From contig JAFGTO010000244.1 in NCBI GenBank assembly GCA_016934095.1, positions 1 through 12,398 on the forward strand: 12,398 nucleotides of DNA. Direction: 5' to 3'. This document shows, one piece after another, positions 1 through 7,040 of this stretch (positions within the stretch are counted from its first letter, which is position 1; each line of letters opens with the position of its first letter). This stretch comes from Candidatus Glassiibacteriota bacterium. GTDB taxonomy: Bacteria > Gemmatimonadota > Glassbacteria > GWA2-58-10. The notes under the pieces were generated by a model that made no database searches, was not told the DNA's origin, and was given only the letters and a program-made list of their open reading frames with translations. The translations under genes and the position numbers were made by a program.

Positions 1-2
1 AG

Positions 3-1916
3 TTCCGCAGCAACCGGAAGAACCTCGACCGGATGCTGTACAGCAAGGGAGCCGCCCTGATGGAGTCGGTGCTGCACGACGCTGAGAACGCAGTGCTTGC
101 AGAGCGCGAGATCTCGGAACAGCTCGCCTCCCGCCTGGCGGATAACGCCAGGTACGCCCTGATGCTGGCCGACCGGGGAGCGCAGGCCGGGCGGTCGCTG
201 GCAGCCGCGGCCGCGGAGAACGGGCTGGTCCGCCTGGAGGTGTACGGTCCGGACGGGGGACTGATCGCAACTAGCGACCCGCGCGGCTCACCCGGAATGC
301 TGCCCGCATCCCTGGATGGCCTGGCCGCCGGGGATGAGCCGCTTATCAGGCTGATCCAGGACCCGGCGGGATCCGGGAACGAGCTCCTGGCGGCCGCCGT
401 GCGGGGTGGGGACGGCCGGGCGGGAGTGGCCTATGCCCTGTCGGATGAGCTCTTCGCGCTCCAGCGCCGGCTGGGAATCGGCCTGATCCTCGACGACCTC
501 TCCGCAGTGGAGGGGGTGGCTTACGCCGTGCTCCAGGACACTCTGGGGATCATCGCGGCCTCGAGCGACGTGGTGGAAATCGGCAGTATCGGCAAGGACC
601 CGTTCTTCCCCCTGGCCGCCGGGGAGATCAAGGGGCGCCGCCTGGATTTCTTCGGCGAGGAGGTCTACGAGCTGGCCGCCCTGTTCCAGCTCGGCGGCGA
701 GAGTTTCGGTTACCTGAGGGTCGGGCTCTCGACTGAAGAAGTACGCTCGATTGCCGAGCTGGACCGCAAGAGGTTCGGTTTCGGCATGGCGGTGCTGGCC
801 GTGCTGGCCGCGGTGGCTGTGCTGCTCTACTTTTTCCGCCTCCGCCACCTGCACCTGGAGCAGGAGCACTCGCGCATCAAGAGCTTCTCGGACAGCGTGC
901 TCGAATCCATGGGCGATGCGGTGATTGTCGCCGACCGGGACGGCAGGGTCCTGCTGGTCAACCGTGTCGCCGAAAAGCTATGCGGCACCGACCGGCCGCC
1001 CCTGCCGGGCCGCATGCTCTCGGAGGTGGCTCCCGGCCTGGCGGAAAAGCTCGGAAGCCTGGACACAGATGAGCCGCTGGTCTTGGAGACCGAGCTGCCC
1101 CGGCCCGGCTCTGCAGGACCGCTGCCCGTGCTGGCCACCGCCTCACCCTTATTGGTTGCCGGCAGCCGCTACACTACGGTTATCCTGCGCGACCTGACCG
1201 ACCGCAAGCGCGCCGAGGAGCTGGCCCTGCGCAACGAGAAGTACCAGGTCATGGCCGAGGTCTCGGCCTCGGTGGCCCACGAGATCCGCAACCCGCTCAA
1301 CGCGATCGGGATGAATGTCCAGCGCCTCAAGATGGAGTTCACCCCGCAGGAGGGGAGCCGGGGAGAATACGAGGAGTTCATCGAGATAATCCGCCGCGAG
1401 GTGGAGAGGATCAACGGGATAGTCGAACAGTACCTGACCCTGGCCCGTTTCCCCGGGCCGAAAAAAGAAATGGCGAGGATCGACAGGCTGCTGGCCGATA
1501 CCCTGCAGTTTTTCGCTGCCGAGCTCGCCGGGCGGCGGATCGCGGTGAAAGCGGATATCGCGCCCGCCGGGCCGTTCCCTTTCGATCCCGGGCAGTTGAG
1601 ACAGGTTTTCACCAACCTGATCAAGAACGCCGCCGAAGCCATTGAAAGCGAGGGGACCCTGCTGGTGGCCGGACGCCCGCTGCCGGGGTACTACCAGGTC
1701 TCCGTGCAGGACAGCGGCCCCGGGATCCCCGCAAGCGTGCGGGACAAGGTTTTCGAGCCGTTTTTCAGCACCAAGCAAAGTGGGCTGGGTCTTGGATTGG
1801 CCATTGTCCAGCGCATTGTCGCCGAGCACGGGGGTAATATATCCCTGGAAAGCAGCGGCCGGCCGGGGACCACTTTCGTGGTCACCCTGCCTGCAGACAA
1901 GGAGGATAAAACATGA
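3..1916 (+). CDS. PAS-containing sensor histidine kinase, 5' end missing
   Basis: Membrane histidine kinase that should autophosphorylate on a conserved His and pass phosphate to the regulator encoded next. The frame is open to the window edge, so the true start and first membrane helix lie upstream. Residue numbers count from the ATG at 33. Residues 1-247 form an extracytoplasmic sensory region, possibly a double-Cache fold (inference). A hydrophobic helix spans about 249-268. A PAS domain starts near 283 (SVLESMGDAVIVADRDG). The HisKA H-box has its phospho-acceptor at H416 (VAHEIRNP). The HATPase_c domain shows the N-box N532, G1 box DSGPGIP (560-566) and G2 box GLGLGLAI (584-591). Domain order and the NtrC partner place it in the NtrB/ZraS/AtoS-like group. 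The stop codon overlaps the next start (ATGA), implying translational coupling. The ligand cannot be read from the sequence. Confidence 0.95.
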   Translation, partial: FRSNRKNLDRMLYSKGAALMESVLHDAENAVLAEREISEQLASRLADNARYALMLADRGAQAGRSLAAAAAENGLVRLEVYGPDGGLIATSDPRGSPGMLPASLDGLAAGDEPLIRLIQDPAGSGNELLAAAVRGGDGRAGVAYALSDELFALQRRLGIGLILDDLSAVEGVAYAVLQDTLGIIAASSDVVEIGSIGKDPFFPLAAGEIKGRRLDFFGEEVYELAALFQLGGESFGYLRVGLSTEEVRSIAELDRKRFGFGMAVLAVLAAVAVLLYFFRLRHLHLEQEHSRIKSFSDSVLESMGDAVIVADRDGRVLLVNRVAEKLCGTDRPPLPGRMLSEVAPGLAEKLGSLDTDEPLVLETELPRPGSAGPLPVLATASPLLVAGSRYTTVILRDLTDRKRAEELALRNEKYQVMAEVSASVAHEIRNPLNAIGMNVQRLKMEFTPQEGSRGEYEEFIEIIRREVERINGIVEQYLTLARFPGPKKEMARIDRLLADTLQFFAAELAGRRIAVKADIAPAGPFPFDPGQLRQVFTNLIKNAAEAIESEGTLLVAGRPLPGYYQVSVQDSGPGIPASVRDKVFEPFFSTKQSGLGLGLAIVQRIVAEHGGNISLESSGRPGTTFVVTLPADKEDKT

Positions 1917-3268
1917 AAAGCCACCGTATCCTGGTGGTGGAGGACGAGGAGAACCAGCGCCGCACCCTGGCCGGTTTCCTGAGGAAAAAGGGTTACCGGA
2001 CCGAAGAGGCCCCTTCCGGGGAGGCCGCCCTGGAGCTTGTCCGCAAGCACCTTTACGACCTGGTCCTGACCGACCAGAAAATGGGGGGCATCGGCGGCCT
2101 GGAGCTGCTCAGGGAGGTCAAGGCCGCCAACCCGGAAATCGAGGTGGTCCTGCTGACCGCCTTCGGAGACCTCCGCTCCGCGGTCCAGGCGGTCCGCCAG
2201 GGCGCTTTCGACTACCTGGCCAAGCCGGTGGACCTGGAAGAGCTGGAGCTGACCCTCGAGCGGGCCCTGGAGCGCAGGCAGCTCGTGGTGGAAAACCGGA
2301 TGCTTCGCGAGTCGCTCGGCGAGCGGCAGAGCTTCGAGGAGATCATCTCCGTCAGCGATGCCATGGAGTCTGTGCTCAACATGGCTTCCCGGGTGGCCCG
2401 GGTCGACTCTCCCGTGCTGATCACCGGGGAGTCCGGCACCGGCAAGGAGATGGTGGCCAAGACGATCCACCAGGCCAGCGTGCGCAGGGACCAGCCTTTC
2501 GTGGCGGTAAACTGCGCCGCCCTGAACCAGAACCTCATCGAGAGCGAGCTGTTCGGCCACGAGAAAGGGGCCTTCACCGGCGCCATCCGTCAGCGCCAAG
2601 GCAAACTCGAGTCCGCCGACAGGGGGACCCTGTTCCTCGATGAGCTCGGGGAGATCAGCCCCGAGATCCAGGTTAAACTGCTGCGCTTTCTCCAAGAGCA
2701 CTCGTTCGAGCGGGTCGGCTCGGACCAGGTGCAGCAGGCGGACGTGCGCCTGATCGCCGCTACCAACCGCGACCTGGAGGCAGCCATCCGTCAGGGCGAT
2801 TTCCGCGAAGATTTCTACTACCGGATCAACGTGGTCAATATCCAGATCCCGCCCCTGCGCTCGCGCAGGGAGGACATCCGCCCGCTGATTGATTTCTTCC
2901 TGCAGAGAAACCGCGAGCGTCTCGGGCCGAAGACCTTCTCCAGGCAGGCGCTCGACTCCCTGCTGCGCTACGATTTCCCGGGAAACATCCGGGAGCTGCA
3001 GAACGTGGTCGAGCGGGCCATGGTGCTGGCCAGGAACGAGGTGGTCGACCTGGCCGACCTGCCCCCCTCGGTCACTGCCAGACAGGATAACTTTCCCGGT
3101 GTCCGCGAAATCGGCGGCTCGCTCACCGAGGAGATAGAGAACCTGGAAAGGCGCATGATTACCGCCGCCCTGGAATCCTGCGACAAGGTTCAGGTGCGGG
3201 CCGCGGAAAAGCTGGGAATCACGGAAAGGAACCTGCGCTACAAGATGAAAAAGCTGGGAATCAAATAA
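1913..3268 (+). CDS. NtrC-family sigma-54-dependent response regulator
   Basis: Enhancer-binding activator that remodels sigma-54 RNA polymerase when phosphorylated. Its 451 aa match the usual NtrC-family length. The receiver domain (1-120) has acidic pocket E10/D11, phospho-acceptor D54, T82 and K104. The AAA+ domain (about 142-370) has Walker A GESGTGKE (172-179), the sigma-54-contacting GAFTGA loop (219-224), Walker B LFLDE ending D243-E244, sensor I near TNR (284-286) and likely arginine fingers R298 and R304. The last 40 residues form a Fis-type helix-turn-helix (EKLGITERNLRYKMKKLGIK). All catalytic motifs are intact. It overlaps the kinase gene by 4 nt, so the two are cognate partners. 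Two matching dyads and a -24/-12 promoter lie immediately downstream, so the neighbouring secreted-protein operon is its likely target (inference). No terminator was seen after its stop. Confidence 0.97.
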   Translation: MKSHRILVVEDEENQRRTLAGFLRKKGYRTEEAPSGEAALELVRKHLYDLVLTDQKMGGIGGLELLREVKAANPEIEVVLLTAFGDLRSAVQAVRQGAFDYLAKPVDLEELELTLERALERRQLVVENRMLRESLGERQSFEEIISVSDAMESVLNMASRVARVDSPVLITGESGTGKEMVAKTIHQASVRRDQPFVAVNCAALNQNLIESELFGHEKGAFTGAIRQRQGKLESADRGTLFLDELGEISPEIQVKLLRFLQEHSFERVGSDQVQQADVRLIAATNRDLEAAIRQGDFREDFYYRINVVNIQIPPLRSRREDIRPLIDFFLQRNRERLGPKTFSRQALDSLLRYDFPGNIRELQNVVERAMVLARNEVVDLADLPPSVTARQDNFPGVREIGGSLTEEIENLERRMITAALESCDKVQVRAAEKLGITERNLRYKMKKLGIK

Positions 3269-3300
3269 GCTTTCGATAAAAAGGATGGAAATTTCGTGTT

Positions 3301-3318
3301 TTCGACCAATTGGTCGAA
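3301..3318. promoter_or_regulatory. Perfect 18-bp palindrome, candidate enhancer site 1
   Basis: TTCGACCAATTGGTCGAA is a perfect palindrome. Its core TCGAC-N6-GTCGA recurs 23 bp downstream (centre to centre). Its centre is about 163 bp upstream of the predicted sigma-54 start near 3473, a normal distance for an NtrC-type activator site. Assignment to the regulator encoded just upstream is inference. Confidence 0.6.
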
Positions 3319-3324
3319 CAACTC

Positions 3325-3340
3325 TCGACAAAAATGTCGA
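3325..3340. promoter_or_regulatory. Dyad TCGACA-N4-TGTCGA, candidate enhancer site 2
   Basis: Second copy of the TCGAC-N6-GTCGA dyad (TCGACAAAAATGTCGA), centred about 140 bp upstream of the predicted start. The centre-to-centre distance of 23 bp from site 1 is about two helical turns, consistent with cooperative binding of two activator dimers on roughly one DNA face. The AT-rich surroundings favour bending. The binding protein is inferred from context. Confidence 0.55.
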
Positions 3341-3446
3341 TAATATAGATTTATTTATTTTCCAGGGAAATCCCGCCGGTATTTTTTCGCGTATAACCTG
3401 TTGAAATTCAAATGATTAAGGGTTTCAAATATATTTCAGACAATTT

Positions 3447-3461
3447 TGGCACCGTTCTTGA
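3447..3461 (+). promoter_or_regulatory. Sigma-54 (-24/-12) promoter
   Basis: TGGCAC-N5-TTGA, with GG and the -12 dinucleotide separated by exactly 10 nt as sigma-54 requires. The -24 half is a perfect consensus. The -12 half has GA in place of the usual GC, so it is a good but imperfect match. Predicted transcription start is near 3473, leaving a leader of about 64 nt before the first gene. A sigma-54 activator gene and two dyads lie directly upstream, which strengthens the call. Confidence 0.7.
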
Positions 3462-3536
3462 TTAAGGTAAGGGTGCGCGCATCGATTTTATCTTTCGCAG
3501 TATCAGCTTACCTTTAAAGAGCAGAGGAGGTGCCGG

Positions 3537-4388
3537 ATGAAAACCCTGAAAATTCTGCCGGTAATCACTTTTATCGGCGCATTGATGACTTTGAATCCCG
3601 GACTGTACGCCCAGGATGCCGATGACGCAGCCGCGGACGATGGGGCCGCTGTAGCGACGCCCCTGGGCGGAGCCTACCGCCACGGCATGAGGGATGTCGG
3701 GTTCCGCGGCTTTACCGACGAGGACGGCAACGGGCTCAACGACTATCTAGAGGACTCGGACGGCGACGGGGTGGTCAACGCCCACGACCCGGACAGCGAC
3801 CTTTATCGCGGCGAGCCGGGTACGGCTCTGGGACGCGGCCTGGGCTTCGTGGATGAGGACGGCAACGGGCTCAACGACTATCTAGAGGACTCGGACGGCG
3901 ACGGGGTGATCAACGCCCACGACTCCGACAGCCCGCTCTACCGCGACCCCCGCGCCAGGGGCGCTTTCGGGCGCGGCCTGAGCTTTGTGGATGAGGACGG
4001 CAACGGGATCAACGACCGTCTCGAGGACTCGGACGGCGACGGGGTGATCAACGCCCACGACCCGGACAGCCCGCTCTACCGCGACCCCAGCGCCAGGGGC
4101 GTTTTCGGGCGCAGGCTCCGCTTCATCGATGAGAACGGCGACGGTGTCAGCGACTGCCTCGAGGACTCGGACGGCGACGGGGTGATCAACTCCCTCGACC
4201 CCGACAGCCCGCTGTATCGCGGCAGCGCGGCCGGGAACACGGTCAGGGGCGCACGCCTCGGCTCGGCCGGCAAGACTGTCATGCAGCGCGGGTCGGCTTT
4301 CAGCGGACAGTCGCGCTCTACCGGAAGGGCAAGAGTGAGAACGCCCGGGAGCTGCACAACCGCTCCCGCCGGCAGCGGCAGCAATTAA
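3537..4388 (+). CDS. Secreted thrombospondin-type-3-like calcium-binding repeat protein
   Basis: 283-aa exported protein. An N-terminal signal peptide (1-25, cleavage after LYA-Q) is followed by an acidic linker and four tandem units of 45-46 aa starting at D61, D106, D152 and D198. Each unit has a DEDGNGxND-like loop, a DSDGDGVxN loop and a shorter DPDS element ending in LYR. This is the Asp-rich pattern of thrombospondin type 3 and related calcium-binding loops, so extracellular or periplasmic Ca2+ binding is expected from the family. The tail after residue 229 turns basic and rich in Gly/Ser/Arg, unlike the acidic repeats. The start is supported by AGGAGG (3525-3530) 6 nt before the ATG. 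It is the first gene after the sigma-54 promoter and is followed by a second repeat protein and a beta-barrel. Specific function unknown; structural or adhesive roles are possible. Confidence 0.88.
   Translation: MKTLKILPVITFIGALMTLNPGLYAQDADDAAADDGAAVATPLGGAYRHGMRDVGFRGFTDEDGNGLNDYLEDSDGDGVVNAHDPDSDLYRGEPGTALGRGLGFVDEDGNGLNDYLEDSDGDGVINAHDSDSPLYRDPRARGAFGRGLSFVDEDGNGINDRLEDSDGDGVINAHDPDSPLYRDPSARGVFGRRLRFIDENGDGVSDCLEDSDGDGVINSLDPDSPLYRGSAAGNTVRGARLGSAGKTVMQRGSAFSGQSRSTGRARVRTPGSCTTAPAGSGSN
3717..4220 (+). repeat. Four tandem in-frame repeats of 135-138 bp
   Basis: Coding repeats with units starting at 3717, 3852, 3990 and 4128; the last is partial. Units 1 and 2 are identical over 54 nt (3720-3773 and 3855-3908), including synonymous positions. 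Units 2-4 share GACTCGGACGGCGACGGGG followed by TGATCAAC. This level of DNA identity indicates recent duplication or gene conversion rather than old divergence under protein selection alone. Confidence 0.9.
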
Positions 4389-4406
4389 CGATTCTGCAGT
4401 TCTGCA

Positions 4407-4438
4407 GCCCGGGAGCCTCGTACCCGAGGCTCCCGGGC
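4407..4438 (+). other. Strong intercistronic hairpin without a U-tract
   Basis: A perfect 14-bp GC-rich inverted repeat, GCCCGGGAGCCTCG and its complement around a TACC loop, lies 18 nt after the first repeat-protein stop and 26 nt before the next start. It is followed by AGATAAAACAAA rather than a T-run, so it is not a canonical intrinsic terminator. More likely roles are protection of the upstream mRNA from 3' exonucleases or partial attenuation, giving unequal expression within the operon (inference). Confidence 0.6.
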
Positions 4439-4464
4439 AGATAAAACAAACAAAATCACGGATC

Positions 4465-5136
4465 ATGGGTAAAAGAATTACATACGGCGCGGCAGTGGCG
4501 ATTTTTCTTTTTTGCGGCACTCTTTCCGCACAGCAGGAAAAGGCCCGGCCGGAGACTCGGAAATCAACGGTCCAGCCCGGCGGGTCCGCAGCCCAAAAAG
4601 CAGCCGACAATAAAGAACCCCAGACGCCTGTCGCCGTATTCGGCTTCCAGGACCGGGACCGCGACGGCAAGAACGACCTGTTCCGGGACGCCGACGGCGA
4701 CGGGATCAACGATATCACCAAGAAACCCTACCCTCACAAGTTCAAGTTCGCAGATGAGGACGAGGATAAAATCAACGACTTGTTCGTGGATGCCGACGGC
4801 GACGGGGTGAACGACCTTGAAGTCAAGTTTATCGATGCCGACAGCGACGGGATCAACGACAATATCATCGATGTCGACAAGAACCATATCAACGACATCA
4901 CCGGCCTGCGCTATACCAGCAAGTCCCTGCGGGGGTACAAGTACGGTTTTATCAAGGAGGAGCGCCTGCTGATGATGCGCGGCTTCATCGATGAAGACGG
5001 GGACGGGATCGCGGATGCACCCCGGGGCATGATGCTCAGAAAAGGCATGCGCGACCGGATTATCGACCGGGACGGCGACGGGATCGACGACAGGAGGGAG
5101 ATGATGCGCAAATTCAGACCAGGACCCAGGAGATAG
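4465..5136 (+). CDS. Second secreted Asp-rich calcium-binding repeat protein
   Basis: 223-aa exported protein. The signal peptide covers about 1-22 (cleavage SA-QQ) and is followed by a Lys/Gln/Pro-rich linker to residue 58. Eight DxDxDGxxD-type loops start at D63, D75, D97, D109, D124, D136, D176 and D201. The loop at D136 (DVDKNHIND) is degenerate. Loops come mostly in pairs about 12 residues apart, as in thrombospondin type 3 arrays. A Met/Arg-rich basic segment (about 164-172 and 187-198) separates the last loops, and the C-terminus is basic (KFRPGPRR). The loops predict Ca2+ binding outside the cytoplasm. No clear Shine-Dalgarno sequence precedes the ATG, unlike its neighbours, and a strong hairpin lies upstream, so lower or coupled translation is possible. 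The next gene starts 3 nt after its stop. Function otherwise unknown. Confidence 0.85.
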   Translation: MGKRITYGAAVAIFLFCGTLSAQQEKARPETRKSTVQPGGSAAQKAADNKEPQTPVAVFGFQDRDRDGKNDLFRDADGDGINDITKKPYPHKFKFADEDEDKINDLFVDADGDGVNDLEVKFIDADSDGINDNIIDVDKNHINDITGLRYTSKSLRGYKYGFIKEERLLMMRGFIDEDGDGIADAPRGMMLRKGMRDRIIDRDGDGIDDRREMMRKFRPGPRR

Positions 5137-5139
5137 GCA

Positions 5140-6405
5140 ATGAAAAAATTCGGCTTGCTAGGCCTGATACCGCTTTTCCTCTGGGCCGGGATGCTCCGGG
5201 CCCAGAAAGAAGTCAGCGTGGGGACCCACATGCTGGCTGACGACAATATCTTCCGCAACCACACAGGACAGGGCGACTTTGTCGCTGTACCTTACGCCGA
5301 CCTAGGCTACCAGTTCAGTCCCGGCCAGGACACGGAGACACTGGACCTGTTCTACCTAGGCTATTCAGGGCAGTTTTTCCTTTTCCGCGAGCTGAGCCGG
5401 AGGGACTTCTCCGTGCACGGCTTCTCCGCACACTACAACCACCTCTGGCCCGAGTCGCGCAACCTGCTCGCTGTCGGCGGCAAGGTGGAAACCAGGCTCA
5501 ACCCGGAAGACTACAAGTATTTCAACTATACCTCGGGCGGATTTTACCTGAACTACAAGAGATACCTCAGGGAAGACCTGATGCTGCTGGCCGGGTACAA
5601 CCTTACCGGCAAGAACTTTTCCGAATTCCCGGAGTTCAATTACCTGGAAAACATCTTTTCCATCCAGACCAGCCTGTTCCTGCAATCCAGGACCACCCTG
5701 CGGTTTTCCGCCAATTACTACCACAAGAACTACCTCAACAGTATCTCTACTCTGGACTCGGTTTTTGTCGAGCCGCCCCCGGTTTCCGGGCCCATGCCCG
5801 GCATGGGCTATGGATACGGCCGCGGGATGTTCCTCAGGAACCTGTTCCCGGAGGATGTTGGCGAAGGTTTCTACTCGTACCGCATGCGTGCCGATGAATT
5901 CCCCAGCACCGACCAGTTCAAGCTGGGTTTCACAGTGGCCCAGGGCCTGGCCGAGGGCACGGGGATCACCGCGGGCTACACCGCCCGGCTCAACCCCCGC
6001 AACCGCAACCGCTACCTGTCCAACCTCGGCGAATCGGTGCTGAACAATGAAGAGCTTTTCGACGACCACTACAGCTACCTGGGCCACGAGGGCACTTTGC
6101 AGCTCAAGCAAATGCTGCCTGCAGAGTCGATACTGACCCTGATGTTCACCGTGCGCAGCCGCCGTTTCAGCGACCGGCCAGCCCTGGACCTCGAGGGCTA
6201 CCCGCTGCCCTCCGGAGAGGACCGGCGGGACAGGGCTGTGCTTTTCGAGGCCGAGTTCACCAAGCGGCTCAGGCCCGGCATTTCCTGGATCACCGACAAC
6301 CTCGAGCTCTCGGTCGGGTTCGGCCTGGGCAGCAACAGCTCGAACGACCAGTATTACGATTTCAACGACAAATATTTCATTTTCGCCCTGGAAAAAGCCT
6401 TCTAG
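5140..6405 (+). CDS. Predicted outer-membrane beta-barrel protein
   Basis: 421-aa protein with a signal peptide (1-21, cleavage LRA-Q). The rest is a succession of alternating-polarity, Tyr/Phe-rich strands (for example FYLNYKRYLREDLMLLAGYN) and the chain ends in Phe (ALEKAF), the usual signal for outer-membrane barrel insertion. A Pro/Gly/Met-rich stretch near residues 212-228 (PPPVSGPMPGMGYGYG) is probably a long surface loop. The start has an AGGAG (about 5127) and lies 3 nt after the preceding stop, so it is co-transcribed with the two calcium-repeat proteins. It could be their surface anchor, export partner or a channel (inference). I do not recognise the family. No terminator is evident after its stop; 6406-6530 holds no gene that I can support. 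Confidence 0.8.
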   Translation: MKKFGLLGLIPLFLWAGMLRAQKEVSVGTHMLADDNIFRNHTGQGDFVAVPYADLGYQFSPGQDTETLDLFYLGYSGQFFLFRELSRRDFSVHGFSAHYNHLWPESRNLLAVGGKVETRLNPEDYKYFNYTSGGFYLNYKRYLREDLMLLAGYNLTGKNFSEFPEFNYLENIFSIQTSLFLQSRTTLRFSANYYHKNYLNSISTLDSVFVEPPPVSGPMPGMGYGYGRGMFLRNLFPEDVGEGFYSYRMRADEFPSTDQFKLGFTVAQGLAEGTGITAGYTARLNPRNRNRYLSNLGESVLNNEELFDDHYSYLGHEGTLQLKQMLPAESILTLMFTVRSRRFSDRPALDLEGYPLPSGEDRRDRAVLFEAEFTKRLRPGISWITDNLELSVGFGLGSNSSNDQYYDFNDKYFIFALEKAF

Positions 6406-6534
6406 CTCCGCCCTCTCCGCGACCTGGCGCAAGGGAATCCCGTGCCCCCTGCCTCATGCCGCTGCATTTTCTCCGCCCCTCACCATTTTCATGATACAGC
6501 GGACTCACTGTAGCCCGGATACGGTCAATAAGTC

Positions 6535-6563
6535 TTGATTTAATCAGGCGGATATGGTAGCAT
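6535..6563 (+). promoter_or_regulatory. Candidate sigma-70-type promoter for the encapsulin operon
   Basis: TTGATT (6535-6540), a 17-nt spacer and TAGCAT (6558-6563) give a reasonable vegetative promoter about 107 nt before the encapsulated-ferritin ATG. An 11-nt palindrome TGATTTAATCA (6536-6546) overlaps the -35 box and could be an operator. No convincing Fur-box match was seen. The leader also contains a short CCGGGC/GCCCGG inverted repeat (6588-6593 and 6606-6611). Confidence 0.4.
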
Positions 6564-6669
6564 TTAACAGAGCCGCAAAAATGACCTCCGGGCCCGCCCT
6601 CTCGAGCCCGGCGCCAAATACTTTCAGGCGAAGACATCCTTGAACCTGCCCATCAGAGAGGAGTTTTCC

Positions 6670-7038
6670 ATGAGCAGTACTTATCATGAACCATCCCAGG
6701 AGCTGCCTCCGGAAGTCCGCGATACCCATCGCGCACTGGCGAGCCTGATCGAAGAGCTGGAGGCTATCGACTGGTATAACCAGCGGGCCTCTCTCACCAC
6801 CGACCCGGAGCTCAAAGAGATTGTCCAGCACAACCGGGACGAGGAAATCGAACATGCGGCCATGGCCCTGGAATGGCTGCGCAGGAGGATCCCCAAATTC
6901 GACGAGGAACTGAAGACCTACCTGTTCTCTTCCGGCCCCATTACCGAAATAGAAGAAGCCCTGGCAAAAGAACCTGCTGAAAACGACGCGCCGGCCCCGG
7001 GCAGCCTGGGAATCGGCTCGCTGCGAAAGGAGAGCTGA
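6670..7038 (+). CDS. Encapsulated ferritin-like protein (EncFtn)
   Basis: 122-aa cargo protein of an encapsulin nanocompartment. EncFtn proteins are two-helix ferritin-like subunits that form a decamer and oxidise Fe(II) for storage inside the shell. The family ferroxidase residues are present: E28-E29 and E31 in IEELEAIDWY, W35, and E59/H62 in NRDEEIEHAAMALEWLRRR. After helix 2 comes the conserved TYLFSSGPITEIE segment, then an acidic, Pro/Ala-rich linker and the encapsulation peptide. The ATG at 6670 is preceded by AGAGAGGAG at good spacing; an in-frame TTG at 6640 would add ten residues upstream of this RBS and is unlikely. The shell gene starts 2 nt after its stop. Identification rests on recognition of the family sequence rather than a search. 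Confidence 0.95.
   Translation: MSSTYHEPSQELPPEVRDTHRALASLIEELEAIDWYNQRASLTTDPELKEIVQHNRDEEIEHAAMALEWLRRRIPKFDEELKTYLFSSGPITEIEEALAKEPAENDAPAPGSLGIGSLRKES
7000..7023 (+). other. Encapsulin-targeting peptide
   Basis: Encodes GSLGIGSL, residues 111-118 of the ferritin-like cargo. It is separated from the helical domain by a flexible Ala/Pro/Glu-rich linker. Peptides of this kind at cargo C-termini bind the inner face of encapsulin shells and load the cargo. Four residues (RKES) follow it. Confidence 0.88.
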
Positions 7039-7040
7039 CG

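Noticed and set aside
1691..3331. Long antisense open frame opposite the kinase and regulator genes
   Set aside because: Mirror of GC-rich coding sequence; the + strand carries full catalytic motifs, and the antisense product shows no domain.
3464..3514. AAGGTAAG / CTTACCTT inverted repeat around the sigma-54 start
   Set aside because: The left arm lies between the -12 box and the predicted start, so it would not be in the transcript as a leader hairpin; the loop is 35 nt. Kept only as an observation.
3717..4220. Repeat array considered as CRISPR or non-coding satellite
   Set aside because: Units are in frame, 135-138 bp, encode calcium-binding loops and have no spacers.
3882..4721. Long reverse-strand open frame opposite the calcium-repeat genes
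   Set aside because: It only mirrors the repeats and spans the intercistronic hairpin; no ribosome site or recognisable domain.
6555..6644. 29-codon forward frame before the ferritin gene
   Set aside because: No ribosome site, no hydrophobic or recognisable character; it overlaps the presumed leader.
6640..6669. In-frame TTG start extending the encapsulated ferritin by ten residues
   Set aside because: The Shine-Dalgarno lies between this TTG and the ATG at 6670, and family proteins start near the shorter form.
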